From Vibrio sp. CB1-14 (GTDB taxonomy: Bacteria > Pseudomonadota > Gammaproteobacteria > Enterobacterales > Vibrionaceae): a DNA stretch of 64,000 nucleotides. The stretch lies in the NCBI RefSeq assembly GCF_040412085.2, contig NZ_CP115920.1:3286001-3350000 (forward strand), given 5' to 3'. Below, one piece after another: positions 34,757 through 44,540 of the stretch. Under the pieces are notes generated by a model. The model worked only from the letters and a program-made list of their open reading frames with translations. It was not told the DNA's origin and made no database searches. Position 1 is the first letter of the stretch. Each line of letters starts with the position of its first letter. Both the position numbers and the translations under genes were made by a program.

Positions 34757-37700
34757 TCAATCCACTTCAAATTGGTATAGGAAGGTGACAGAGCTATACA
34801 GACCAGAAACGGCTTCGACATAGAAGTCTTCAATAATGCGATAACGCACCGTAAACTCACCCAACGAGTTGAAGATACCCACGCCATATTTAACCTGTAA
34901 CCCTGGCAATACGTAGCCGCTTACCGTGACCTGAGAGTCATCCCCAGAGCCTGCTGTATCGAGTTGCAGATCTTGCACACCAAATGCTTGGCCAATATCA
35001 CCAACCACTTTACCGCTTCGCGCTAGACTCAAACCAATCAACGTCGTCGTTAGGGCGTTGCCGCCAGTTTCACCATCGATATCTTGTCCACGCAACAAGT
35101 AAGAAAGCGCGTTCGCCTGCGGCATGGTTGGATCCGAGAAAATATCAATTTTCGGCTCAGTCGCAAGACCAGATACTTTCACACCCGCCTTCACATCATC
35201 TGCCGTTGTATCAGGGTTACGGATTGCCGTGATGTTGACGTAGGGTTGATCGACTGGGCCTGTCAGGAGGATCTTACCTTCTTCAATCAACAAGTCCTGA
35301 CCAAATGAGCTATATGAACCATCGATGATATTGATTTCACCCTGTACAAATGGCCCTTGGTCTTTTTGAGACACATGCAGTTTACCGCGCAGTCCGCCCT
35401 TAAGACCGAAGGCTGAGATAGTAAAGTCGTTACCAATGGAAATCGACACATCAGTCTCAACGTTAAATGGTACCGCCGCTTCTTCATTGACAGGGGTCAT
35501 ATCTGGATTCAATAACACTTGGTCGCTAGAGACAGCGACCGCACTTTGCGGTAGCTCCTCTACCAAAATACGCCCCCAAGGCAATCCGATAGAACCGGTG
35601 ATTTTCGCTAATGTCGGATTGGCCTCAATCGTCATGTCTGGCACCACCTTCACTTTCACCATAGGTGGTACGTCAACATTAAGCTCATCAGCAAACACTC
35701 TTAACTTGGTTCGCCACGCTTTTAAGTCTTGCCAGTTACCATCACCTTCCAGCTTAAGCTCACCATCATTGGTTTGGATATTTGCATCAAGCAGCGCATT
35801 GTATCCATTGAAAGCAATATCGACCTTGCCAGACTCAACCTGAATCGGCGAGATATCACCTTGCAACGACAAATCCGCAACCGAGAACTGCCCATAAAGC
35901 TCTGGATGCAACGCATCACCCTTGATCTTAATGTCCGCCGCTAAATTCGCCTTCAACTGGTTAAATTCACCCACCAACGGCTGCAAAAAATCGAGATTAA
36001 ATGTTGAAAGATTCAACTCACCATCAATCGTTTTTTGTTCGGCGAGCACATTTGGCAAGGTCACCTTACCAGAGAGGTCACCATTGTCGGTCACATCAAT
36101 CAGCCAACTCGCGTCAAGCTTGTCATCGGCTAGGTTTGCTTTCACGCTCACCGACTCCCAACCCACCACCAATGGCGTTTCTAGATTTTGAGTCACGGTA
36201 CCTTTTGGTAGTGCCACATCCAACTTCACTTGTGGGGATGTCTCAGGCGCCCATTTTGCCCAAGCAGTAATATTCGCACTGCCCTCTACCAGCATGTTTT
36301 CTGGGATATAAGCCTTAATTTGCTCAAAGTCGAAGTTTTTCACTGTGACTAAAGCTTCACCAGACTGCCCCGCCTCGATGTCTTTTTCGAGACATACTCG
36401 AGAGTCGGCCTGTTTCCAGCAATGCGCAGCAACATTGGCCACTTGCTTATCAATATCGACTTTGATTGCCACTGGCTCAGTTAAATCAAGAGGGCCTTGC
36501 TCAGTCTCAAGATGCACTTTCGCCAACTCGCCATCCCAAACTAGGTTAGGCTTATCCGTGAGTTTACCGCTGACCGCTAGATTTAAAGACGCTATCTTAG
36601 AAACCACATCTAGAGCTAGCGTATGTGCTGCTTGAGTACCGGAGAGTGTCAGACTAGCGGAATCGACAACTTGATCTTGATAGTTAACGCCGCGCGCATT
36701 GAGTCGGAGATCCGCTTGCGCGCTCTCAATTGGCAGAGGTTTAGCCGTACCGGATAGAGTTAACGCCTCAAGACTTGCTTCGTCCTTCCACTGAATCTTT
36801 TCGATACTAAGATCAGTGGCAATATCCGGCTCTTTCATGTCCCCCTTGAGGTTAAGCTTACCGCGTAGAATACCAGAGAGATCCGGCACTGATTTCGCCA
36901 GTTCGGGGAAATCGATATCGACGCTCATATCCCAGTTTTGATCAAGCTTACCGCGTGCATTAAGCTGGTTAGGACCATGGGCGACCGAAAGCCCTTGGGT
37001 ATCGACCTTGAACTCCCCTTTACCGGTTTGATCGGACGCATCAAGCTGACCTTTGATGTTAATAGGGTAGTTTCTAAGTATGCCGACGATATCCAATGTC
37101 GGCATTGACACTTGCCAGCCCCCTGCATCAGTGAGAGAGCCAGACGTCACTAATTTGCCGCTAATATCGCCCTCGGCTTCTGGCCACTGCAAACCCGGCT
37201 GAATGTTAGTGAGGTTAATATCGCCTTGCCAATTCACAGGTGCCGACCAGTTCGCCATCACTTGACCCGCAACATTACCGCCTAGCGTGTCAATGGAAAG
37301 CTTACTCAAATCAATATGCTCTAAATCGCCAGCACCCTCCAAATCCACAGCAAGGTCAGGAATCTCTTTGCCTGAAGCTGACGCCGCTAGATTAACTTCA
37401 TAACCTTCTAACGAGCCTTTCGCTCCTAAGGTATCGATAGATACTTGGTAATCTGATTCACCGCTCAATGGCCAATTTGCTTTGGCGCTCGTAATGGTTG
37501 CATCAAATGGAATTGTCGGCTCTAGCGGTTGAACTTGTCCTTTTAATAAGCCCGAAATGAGTCCTGAAAACTCACTATCAAGCTGAAGAGTTTGCACACT
37601 ACCCGAAGCATTGAGCTTCAGCTTCTGTCCCGTAAAATCGGTTTGCTTAAGGTGCGCGCCTAAATCAAGGTCAAGTGGATAGCCATCTTTCAGGGTCACC

Positions 37701-38524
37701 TTGCCTTGTAGACTGGCATCGACCAACGGCATTTCCAGCTCTAGCGCTGACACATCCACATCGTGCTTACCCGCCTTACCAACGAGCTTGAGCCTATCGA
37801 CAATCACAGGCTCAGACTGATCGAGTTTAAAATCGAGGATCTCAATCCCGGTAATATTGACGAATAGAGGGATTAATACCTCAGGCAGTTCAATCGCCGC
37901 CGCAGGTTCGTTTGATGCCGCCGGTGCTTCTTCACTCGTTTGTGCAGTTTCCGTTGCAGGTGGCAGCGCAACCACAGGAGAGGTTAACTTTGTCTCGCCG
38001 ACCGTTAAGTTAGAGCCCGTCATCGACAGTGCGGTTGAAAAGCTATCCCAACTCACCTTAGTGCCAAGAATATCCAAATGAATATCGTCAAAATTGACCT
38101 GACCAATCGCCACTGGAATTGGCAGCGTTATTTTGGTTAATGGCTCTGTAGGCTCGGGAGAGGGCTCGCTTGGTGCCACTTCCGGCATACTAAAATCAAG
38201 CCCTTGAATCGCCAGTTCATTCACACAGACTCTTGGATCTGACAGGCAATTGAGATCGACAGCCAGCGTCAGCGATTGCGCATTTAAGTCAATAAACAAG
38301 CTTTCATCTTTAAAGCTCACATCGTTAATCGTGAATCTGGGAAACAGCGCCCCTTGTGTCTCACCTACTTCAAACTGTGGCAAGGCTTTATTTACCCCCC
38401 ACAATACGCTGTTAAGACCGGCATTGGTAAACAGTGCAAACGCTAACGTCGCGAGAATCAGTAAAATCAGAGTAATGAGGCCAATTGAACACCATTTGGT
38501 GACTCGCCAAACTTTCGACATCAT
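34757..38524 (-). CDS. tamB: Translocation and assembly module inner-membrane protein TamB
   Basis: 1255 aa AsmA/VPS13-like protein bridging the envelope, involved in outer-membrane protein assembly and phospholipid transport. N-terminal anchor (WCSIGLITLILLILATLAFALF), a long repetitive beta-rich body, and the C-terminal DUF490 domain ending in YSSVTFLYQFEVD, which meets TamA. The ATG overlaps the tamA stop (CTATGATG). Confidence 0.97.
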   Translation of the reverse strand: MMSKVWRVTKWCSIGLITLILLILATLAFALFTNAGLNSVLWGVNKALPQFEVGETQGALFPRFTINDVSFKDESLFIDLNAQSLTLAVDLNCLSDPRVCVNELAIQGLDFSMPEVAPSEPSPEPTEPLTKITLPIPVAIGQVNFDDIHLDILGTKVSWDSFSTALSMTGSNLTVGETKLTSPVVALPPATETAQTSEEAPAASNEPAAAIELPEVLIPLFVNITGIEILDFKLDQSEPVIVDRLKLVGKAGKHDVDVSALELEMPLVDASLQGKVTLKDGYPLDLDLGAHLKQTDFTGQKLKLNASGSVQTLQLDSEFSGLISGLLKGQVQPLEPTIPFDATITSAKANWPLSGESDYQVSIDTLGAKGSLEGYEVNLAASASGKEIPDLAVDLEGAGDLEHIDLSKLSIDTLGGNVAGQVMANWSAPVNWQGDINLTNIQPGLQWPEAEGDISGKLVTSGSLTDAGGWQVSMPTLDIVGILRNYPINIKGQLDASDQTGKGEFKVDTQGLSVAHGPNQLNARGKLDQNWDMSVDIDFPELAKSVPDLSGILRGKLNLKGDMKEPDIATDLSIEKIQWKDEASLEALTLSGTAKPLPIESAQADLRLNARGVNYQDQVVDSASLTLSGTQAAHTLALDVVSKIASLNLAVSGKLTDKPNLVWDGELAKVHLETEQGPLDLTEPVAIKVDIDKQVANVAAHCWKQADSRVCLEKDIEAGQSGEALVTVKNFDFEQIKAYIPENMLVEGSANITAWAKWAPETSPQVKLDVALPKGTVTQNLETPLVVGWESVSVKANLADDKLDASWLIDVTDNGDLSGKVTLPNVLAEQKTIDGELNLSTFNLDFLQPLVGEFNQLKANLAADIKIKGDALHPELYGQFSVADLSLQGDISPIQVESGKVDIAFNGYNALLDANIQTNDGELKLEGDGNWQDLKAWRTKLRVFADELNVDVPPMVKVKVVPDMTIEANPTLAKITGSIGLPWGRILVEELPQSAVAVSSDQVLLNPDMTPVNEEAAVPFNVETDVSISIGNDFTISAFGLKGGLRGKLHVSQKDQGPFVQGEINIIDGSYSSFGQDLLIEEGKILLTGPVDQPYVNITAIRNPDTTADDVKAGVKVSGLATEPKIDIFSDPTMPQANALSYLLRGQDIDGETGGNALTTTLIGLSLARSGKVVGDIGQAFGVQDLQLDTAGSGDDSQVTVSGYVLPGLQVKYGVGIFNSLGEFTVRYRIIEDFYVEAVSGLYSSVTFLYQFEVD

Positions 38525-40236
38525 AGTTCAGGCCCTAAGCTAAAGTGAATGCGCCATTCGGCTTGCGGTTTAGTATCCAGTCCTTTCGCATAATCGAATT
38601 TAACCGGGCCGACTGGAGAGACCCAACGTATGCCAAAACCGGCACCACGCTTCCATTCGGGATCGTCATCAAAGGCATCACCAACATCAACAAAGGTAGC
38701 CGCCCACCAGTTACCTGTTAGGCGATATTGATATTCAAGGCTGCTGGTCGCGAGATATTGGCCACCCGTTTTATTACCCGCATCATCGACAGGGGAAATG
38801 CTCTCGTAATCGTAACCACGCACACTGTTGTCACCACCAACATAAAAACGCAGCGATGGGGAAAGTTTGGAAGGATCACTGGCAATGTTGGCACCAATAT
38901 CCACCTTGAACAAACCACGATGATTCTCACCTATGCTAGATATCCAAGTCGAGGTACCGCGAAGCCTAAACACCGAGGTTTCAGACAGCGCCCGCTCGTC
39001 ACCTACTTCAAACATAATAGTTTGTTTGTTGCCACTCATCGGCAAGACGCCACCGCGTGAGACGACGCGAGAATAAGAAAGCCCGGGCAACACAAACTGA
39101 CCTAGCTCACCTTGTGAATTAAATTCATAGTTCTCAACCAAGTACCGCAAGTAAGCAGTTCGATGCCAGCCGCTATCCAGCACCCAGTGACGCTCAAACG
39201 CTAGGTTCGATTCCAAGGTCTTTTTGTCGCTTCGGTTGACGTTTTTCAAACCGTATTGAATGACGTAGTAGTCTTTAAGCACATCGTCGAGAGGGATTTT
39301 ATAGCTCGCCGTGACCTGCTGTTCAGGAATGGATAAGTCCAAGCTGGTTTTGAAACTATGACCATGCTCGTTCAACCACGGCTTTTTCCAGCCAAATTTC
39401 ACTTTTGCTCCCACGTCTGTGGAATAGCCAAGACCGGTTTCAAACTGGTTACGCACTTGAGGTGCCAATGACACTTTCATTGGCAGTTCTCGCCCTTTAC
39501 CCACTTCAGACAGTTCAGGCTCGACAAATACCGATGAAAACCACTCGGTATTGGATAAGTTTTGGTTGTGCTCACCCACCTTGGCAACTTGATATTCATC
39601 GCCAACTTTATAGGGCTGCAATGACTGCACTTTCTGAATATCGATTTGACTGCCCGTTATGGTTACCTTACCAAACTGGTAACGGATACCACTGTCATAG
39701 TGAAGTCTCACAATCGCTTCATTCCGCTCCGGGATCACTTCGAGACGGCTCATGGTATATGCGCCATCAAAGTAGCCTTTTTGCAGCGCTAAATTACGAA
39801 TGCCCGATTTCAAACTGTCATATTGATTGTGATTGAGCGTGTCCCCCTCTTTGAGCGGCGAGATACGAATGAGGCGCATGAAATCCTCATCCTTTTCAGC
39901 TTCACCCGTCAGCTGGACATCCACCAGCTTAATGCGGGTTGGCGGCCCTGGGTTAACTTTGACCGTCAATTCATCGCCACGCTCATTCACGGAAAAGTCG
40001 ATCTTGGCGTTGTAGTACCCCAAAGCATTGAGTGCTTCGTTGATTTCTTTAGTGAGCCGAGATTGGAATCGCAGCGACGTCGAGTACTCATTCTCCGCGA
40101 TCGCGGAAACGTAGGCATTAACGTTATCTTGCAGTGCGCCACTTAACCCCTGAACATCCAAAGACACGCTCCCCTCTGCAAAAACGAGTGCGGGCGATAA
40201 GGTCAAGAATAGCGGTGGTAAAAGTCTCTTTATCAT
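38521..40236 (-). CDS. tamA: Translocation and assembly module outer-membrane protein TamA
   Basis: 571 aa Omp85 protein: signal peptide MIKRLLPPLFLTLSPALVFA, three POTRA domains (about 25-265), a 16-strand barrel with GGDNSVRGYDYESI (the conserved VRGY/F lid motif) and terminal aromatic-rich strand. Transcribed just ahead of tamB with a 4-bp overlap. Confidence 0.97.
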   Translation of the reverse strand: MIKRLLPPLFLTLSPALVFAEGSVSLDVQGLSGALQDNVNAYVSAIAENEYSTSLRFQSRLTKEINEALNALGYYNAKIDFSVNERGDELTVKVNPGPPTRIKLVDVQLTGEAEKDEDFMRLIRISPLKEGDTLNHNQYDSLKSGIRNLALQKGYFDGAYTMSRLEVIPERNEAIVRLHYDSGIRYQFGKVTITGSQIDIQKVQSLQPYKVGDEYQVAKVGEHNQNLSNTEWFSSVFVEPELSEVGKGRELPMKVSLAPQVRNQFETGLGYSTDVGAKVKFGWKKPWLNEHGHSFKTSLDLSIPEQQVTASYKIPLDDVLKDYYVIQYGLKNVNRSDKKTLESNLAFERHWVLDSGWHRTAYLRYLVENYEFNSQGELGQFVLPGLSYSRVVSRGGVLPMSGNKQTIMFEVGDERALSETSVFRLRGTSTWISSIGENHRGLFKVDIGANIASDPSKLSPSLRFYVGGDNSVRGYDYESISPVDDAGNKTGGQYLATSSLEYQYRLTGNWWAATFVDVGDAFDDDPEWKRGAGFGIRWVSPVGPVKFDYAKGLDTKPQAEWRIHFSLGPEL

Positions 40237-40400
40237 GCTTTATTGTGAGGCTGTGATGCGTTTATTTTTGTTGTTACGTAGAATGATAACTCTGATTGAT
40301 AAAGAAGTCTTCAGACAAGGGTGAAACAGATAAGTGACTACACTCATTTTGTTTTCAGACGCTTTGCATTTGAAATACTAGTCTAAAAAAGGAACAGACG

Positions 40401-41024
40401 ATGCGTAAACAAGAAATGATTTCCGCCGACCAAGCACTTCCGGGTCGAGATAACGCCATAGCGAATATGGAGCCGCACTTTATCAATCAATCTGACCTTT
40501 ACGCACCACTTAACGCGAAGCAAGAGAGCATTGTTTTAGGGTTAGGCTGTTTTTGGGGTGCAGAGCGCTTGTTTTGGCAATTACCGGGCGTGGTTTCAAC
40601 GTCTGTTGGCTACTCTGGCGGGTTTACGCCTAACCCAACTTACGAAGAGGTATGCAGTGGTTTAACCGGCCACACCGAAGTGGTTCGCATCGTATTCGAT
40701 ACCACGCAAACCTCGCTAGCTGCCATTTTGCGCACATTTTGGGAAAAGCACGATCCGACTCAAGGAATGCGTCAAGGCAACGATATCGGTACCCAATACC
40801 GCTCAGCGATTTACACCACAAATAACGAACAGGCAGAGATTGCCAAGCAAACGCAGCAACAATATCAGCAAGCGCTTGGAGACACTGGTATCACCACTGA
40901 AATTGCCCCTCTTGACGAGTACTACTTTGCCGAGGTCTACCACCAGCAATATCTTGCGAAAAACCCGAATGGCTATTGCGGTATTGGCGGCACCGGAGTG
41001 TGCTTTCCACCAGAATTAAACTGA
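40401..41024 (+). CDS. msrA: Peptide methionine-S-sulfoxide reductase A
   Basis: Repairs oxidised methionine (S epimer). 207 aa with the catalytic [11 protein letters not shown] (C50) and resolving-cysteine C-terminus [16 protein letters not shown]. Length matches the 212-aa E. coli enzyme. Divergent from tamA. Confidence 0.97.
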   Translation: MRKQEMISADQALPGRDNAIANMEPHFINQSDLYAPLNAKQESIVLGLGCFWGAERLFWQLPGVVSTSVGYSGGFTPNPTYEEVCSGLTGHTEVVRIVFDTTQTSLAAILRTFWEKHDPTQGMRQGNDIGTQYRSAIYTTNNEQAEIAKQTQQQYQQALGDTGITTEIAPLDEYYFAEVYHQQYLAKNPNGYCGIGGTGVCFPPELN

Positions 41025-41032
41025 CACCTACA

Positions 41033-41065
41033 AAAATGCCCTCGCAATTGCGAGGGCATTTCATT
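41033..41065. terminator. Bidirectional terminator, msrA / 41084 gene
   Basis: AAATGCCCTCGC-AATT-GCGAGGGCATTT, an 11-12 bp stem with T tract. Confidence 0.9.
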
Positions 41066-41083
41066 TTAATTTGTTTAGCCTTT

Positions 41084-41284
41084 TTAGAGTGCCAATGCGG
41101 CAATCTCTCCGTTTATCTCTTTAAACGCCACCAGTTTTTGCCTGTCCTCTACTTCTGGAAGCAGCACCTTGCCGTTATCAAAACGAAACAATCCAATTCC
41201 TGCAATAAAGAACTGACCTTTAAACAACGTCTTTACGAACTTCGCAATTTGACGCGGACGATAAACCGTAAACTTACGCAGCAT
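41084..41284 (-). CDS. Small conserved protein of unknown function (66 aa)
   Basis: 66 aa, basic N-terminus (MLRKFTVYRPRQIAKFVKTL), a short hydrophobic segment GQFFIAGIGLFRF and an acidic C-terminus. GAGGTTAGGTT precedes the ATG. It sits between msrA and ytfJ, convergent with msrA. I do not recognise a characterised family. Confidence 0.7.
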   Translation of the reverse strand: MLRKFTVYRPRQIAKFVKTLFKGQFFIAGIGLFRFDNGKVLLPEVEDRQKLVAFKEINGEIAALAL

Positions 41285-41563
41285 AACCTAACCTCAATAT
41301 CCGTTTGAGTACATCTAATCGTGACCACATTTCTGCGAGTCATTTCGCAATATAGTTTGCGTTCGATTGAAATTATACTCGAAATTCTTGAGGACACAAA
41401 CAAAAGTTAACAACTTTGCAACAAGCTATAAATTGCTGTTATGCTTGAGATGATTTTATTGAGAGACAGACAATTCTTGGTCAAATCATCACTCATTACA
41501 TTGTGGCTCACCATGAGTTCACCTAAGGTAGCCGCCCACTAAAAAATAACGGAAACTATTACA
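41285..41563. other. Intergenic region upstream of ytfJ
   Basis: 279 bp between the divergent 41084 gene and ytfJ, A/T-rich and presumably holding both promoters. A TATACT box occurs near 41375 without a clear partner -35. No ORF seen. Confidence 0.35.
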
Positions 41564-42115
41564 ATGAAACTAAAGCCTCTCCTAACTCTTGCGATGCTGC
41601 TTGTGCCAGCATTTGCTATGGCAACCAACCTACAAGTCGGTGGAAATGCTCGCTCTGTATCGGTCAGTGATCACGGTGAACTTATCCTAAACAACGACGC
41701 AATCAACTACCAAGCTTGGAGCACTAATGACATGCTAGGTAAAGTTCGTGTCATCCAAGCAATCGCCGGCCGCAGCAGCTCAAAAGAGATGAACGCGCCA
41801 CTGATGGCTGCTATCACCGCTGCCGATTTTCCAAAAGAGAGCTATCAAACCACAACTGTCATCAACCAAGACGATGCGATGTGGGGTACCAGCTCTTTCG
41901 TTAAATCTTCCGCAGAGGACAGCAAAAAAGAGTTTCCTTGGTCATCAATGGTACTCGATAAGCACGGCTTAGTATCGAATGCTTGGCAACTAGCCGCAGA
42001 AAGCTCAGCGATTATCGTTCAGGACAAGCAAGGTAAAATCCTGTATGTCAAAGAAGGCGCGTTAAGCGAAGCAGACATTCAGCAGGTATTAGGTCTGGTT
42101 AAAGACAATATGTAA
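41564..42115 (+). CDS. ytfJ: YtfJ family periplasmic protein
   Basis: 183 aa: signal peptide MKLKPLLTLAMLLVPAFAMA, then a thioredoxin-like domain with GKVRVIQAIAGRSSSKEMN, NQDDAMWGTSSFV and DKQGKILYVKEGALS. The CxxC pair is absent, as usual for YtfJ. Function not established. An IS element has split its terminator. Confidence 0.9.
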   Translation: MKLKPLLTLAMLLVPAFAMATNLQVGGNARSVSVSDHGELILNNDAINYQAWSTNDMLGKVRVIQAIAGRSSSKEMNAPLMAAITAADFPKESYQTTTVINQDDAMWGTSSFVKSSAEDSKKEFPWSSMVLDKHGLVSNAWQLAAESSAIIVQDKQGKILYVKEGALSEADIQQVLGLVKDNM

Positions 42116-42140
42116 CCTGTGGTAAAAGATTCTAAAAAGG

Positions 42141-42153
42141 AGCCTTCTGGGCT
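42141..42153. repeat. Target-site duplication, left copy
   Basis: AGCCTTCTGGGCT, repeated exactly at 43577-43589. Joining the flanks restores AAAAAGGAGCC-TTCTG-GGCTCCTTTTTT, a perfect terminator for ytfJ. Confidence 0.85.
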
Positions 42154-43576
42154 AATGCTTGTAAGTTAAGAAGCTAACACCTTTTAGAAGGCCTAGTCGC
42201 ATAGCGACTGGGCCTTCTTTTTACCGCTCTTGGATAGCTCCTATCTCGCCTTTCTGGCAACGTAAAACTCTCAGCCATATCTAGGATATAGTTCATCACC
42301 TCCGGGATTCTTCCAGGTGCGACGGCAGGAAGGAGTTGTAACTGTCCTATTAAGAACAACGAAGCTTGTTTAAAGCCTATCTGGTAAGGCATTACCTTGT
42401 TTTGGTCGTAGGCCATTTGGCACATTAAGAACCGAAGTAAGTTATAGGCCAACAGCATCCCCCACAGTTCTTGTTCTATTAGTTCGGGCTTTTTGCTTCT
42501 TAGAGTCAGGTTGTTTTGAAGCATATATTGTTTCATCTCTCGATAACCCAACTCTATCTCCCATCGATGTCCATAAAGCTCTGAGATGTCTTTTCCTGGG
42601 TAGCGCAAGGGGTCAGTCATCGAGGTTAACAACCGTACCTCCTTACCCTTAATAGTCTTAGTTATCAATCGAGCTTCCAGTGTTTCTGGTGCATCGTGCC
42701 ACTTTTCCTAGCTTGAGGGGATAGCTTTAATTCGACCAACTCTTGCCCACGCCCTAACTTGCGAAGCATTGTGTATTGAGCTCCTTTACGCATTGGAATA
42801 AGCCAATGCCTCTCTACCCTGTTGTCTGCCAACGGTGCAATAGTCCTAGAGCGTAAAAACCTCTATCGAAGATAGTTAGGCTATGGTCGGGAGAGCGCTC
42901 AATGAGCTCCGTAGTTAAGTCCACTTCGCTCTTTGATGTAGAGTCGAACGATGCACTATTTAGAAGGTGACTTGTCAGCTCCATATGGCAGACCATTCGG
43001 ACCTGAGGGTATTCGGACGAGCACTTTTGATTCCGAGTTCGACTGAAGCGCTCATCATTGTCTTTAGTATCAGGGGTTCGCCAGACTACACCGTCGACCG
43101 CATGAAGTGTTAAACCATGCCAGTCTGGGTGGGGCGTTTTGTCATTCCATAGTTTCTGCGTTTGAGTAAAGACGGATTTCATGACATCGGAGCCCAGCCT
43201 TTGTCTTGCCTGAATTACTGCACTCGGAGCAACAAATGGCTTCTTACCTGGGAGAAGAATATCCAGCTTCGAGACGACCTTCTCCATGGACAAATGGCGA
43301 TACAGAGACATCCCAACAACACTCCAAACCATCATTTCCATTGGTAACCTTCGTCTGCGAATAGTCGTAATTCCTGTATCTTCCAAACACTGGGAAATGA
43401 GTTCTGGAGAAAGCAGATCAGATAAACCCGAAAGTTGCTCTGCAGAGAATTGATGAACTTGGTTAAGAGCCTGTCTTAAAAACATAAAAAAAATCCGAGT
43501 GCATTGAATACACTCGGATTTTGACACTTTGAATGGATCGTTCAACCGATCATTTAGTTGTTAACTGATCGGCATT
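42154..43576 (-). mobile_element. IS4-family insertion sequence (1,423 bp), degenerate
   Basis: Ends share AATGC-N5-AGTTAA as short inverted repeats and are flanked by a 13-bp direct duplication (42141-42153 / 43577-43589), a size typical of some IS4 groups. It carries one transposase on the minus strand broken by two frameshifts. Inserted in the loop-stem of the ytfJ terminator, between ytfJ and the Zur-controlled zrg operon. Confidence 0.88.
42174..43545 (-). pseudogene. IS4-family transposase, two frameshifts
   Basis: N-terminal part (43545 to 42814) holds the IS4 N-terminal domain and catalytic Asp residues in [15 protein letters not shown] and [12 protein letters not shown]. The middle ([20 protein letters not shown]) is in another frame, and the C-terminal part (to 42174) holds YGHRWEIELGYREMKQ with the catalytic Glu. 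One base is missing in a G run near 42815 and one in an A run near 42705. The DDE residues survive, but no single frame spans them. Confidence 0.88.
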
Positions 43577-43589
43577 AGCCTTCTGGGCT
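43577..43589. repeat. Target-site duplication, right copy
   Basis: AGCCTTCTGGGCT followed by CCTTTTTT, the right half of the split ytfJ terminator. Confidence 0.85.
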
Positions 43590-43657
43590 CCTTTTTTGTT
43601 GTTTTCCGGTCATAAAACTCAGGCTGAGTGTTGTTTCCTCTGGAAAATATCCTTATT

Positions 43658-43672
43658 TGTTATAACATAACA
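43658..43672. promoter_or_regulatory. Zur box upstream of zrgA
   Basis: TGTTATAACATAACA, one mismatch from the Zur palindrome TGTTATANTATAACA, ~125 bp upstream of zrgA. Zur (23153-23605) would repress the operon when zinc is sufficient. Confidence 0.78.
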
Positions 43673-43795
43673 AACAACAGTTAAACGAGAACCGATCGCA
43701 TCGTTCTCACTGGAGACCTCTGCACCCGGCTTTTTCAATAGTATTTTCACCTGCATAGGTACCCCGTATTTTTACCTCGCTATTAAGGATTAATC

Positions 43796-44485
43796 ATGAA
43801 ACTAAAGATGACACTCTTAGCTGGTCTTGTCGTATCGCAGTTCGCTGTCGCTGAAGATCAATTTCGTCAACACGATGCCCATGTGCATGGCCATGTAGAA
43901 TTTAACATTGCTCAAGATGGTCAAGATCTTTTAGTGGAAATCACCGCTCCAGGTGCTGATGTGGTGGGCTTTGAACACGCGCCAAAAACAGACGCTGAGA
44001 AAGCAGCAATGGCTGATGCTAAAACAAAACTGAACAATGTGAACAGCATCCTTACCATTCCAGCGGCGGCGAACTGTAAGTTGGTTGAGGCTCATATAGA
44101 AAATACGCTAGAGAAAGGTGAACATCACGACGAGCATGATCACCATGACGAGCATAAAGATCATGATGATCACAAAGGTCACGACGATCATAAGGGACAT
44201 GATCATGAAGGTCATGACCACCATGATGACCATAAAGGACATGATGAACACGAACATCATGATGAGCACAAAGACCACGACCACGACCACGACCATCATG
44301 ATGGCCACGGTGAATTCTCTATTCAATATCAATTCTCTTGTGAAGACGTCGCTAAAGTCTCTCAAATTGATACACAATGGTTTACACACTTCCCTGCAAC
44401 TGAGAAAGTATCTGTGAACCTGCTAACGGATAGCGCACAGTCGGCAACGGAACTGACATCAGGTAGCACAACTATTAAATTCTAA
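43796..44485 (+). CDS. zrgA: His-rich periplasmic zinc-binding protein ZrgA (DUF2796)
   Basis: 229 aa: signal peptide MKLKMTLLAGLVVSQFAVA, then HDAHVHGHVEFNIA, and a ~65-residue run of His/Asp/Glu/Lys (about 108-170) able to bind many zinc ions, then a C-terminal beta domain. In V. cholerae the zrg genes form a second zinc-uptake system under Zur. A Zur box lies upstream. The histidine tract also produces long spurious ORFs in other frames. Confidence 0.9.
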   Translation: MKLKMTLLAGLVVSQFAVAEDQFRQHDAHVHGHVEFNIAQDGQDLLVEITAPGADVVGFEHAPKTDAEKAAMADAKTKLNNVNSILTIPAAANCKLVEAHIENTLEKGEHHDEHDHHDEHKDHDDHKGHDDHKGHDHEGHDHHDDHKGHDEHEHHDEHKDHDHDHDHHDGHGEFSIQYQFSCEDVAKVSQIDTQWFTHFPATEKVSVNLLTDSAQSATELTSGSTTIKF

Positions 44486-44540
44486 ACCGTCCAACCCTCA
44501 GGCCTCGCCCGAGGCTTGAAGGTCGTTTTTAGAGGACACT

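Noticed and set aside
44108..44417. Long ORFs on both strands over the zrgA histidine tract
   Set aside because: Low-complexity shadows of the His/Asp repeat codons; only the 43796-44485 frame has a signal peptide, a ribosome site and a domain.
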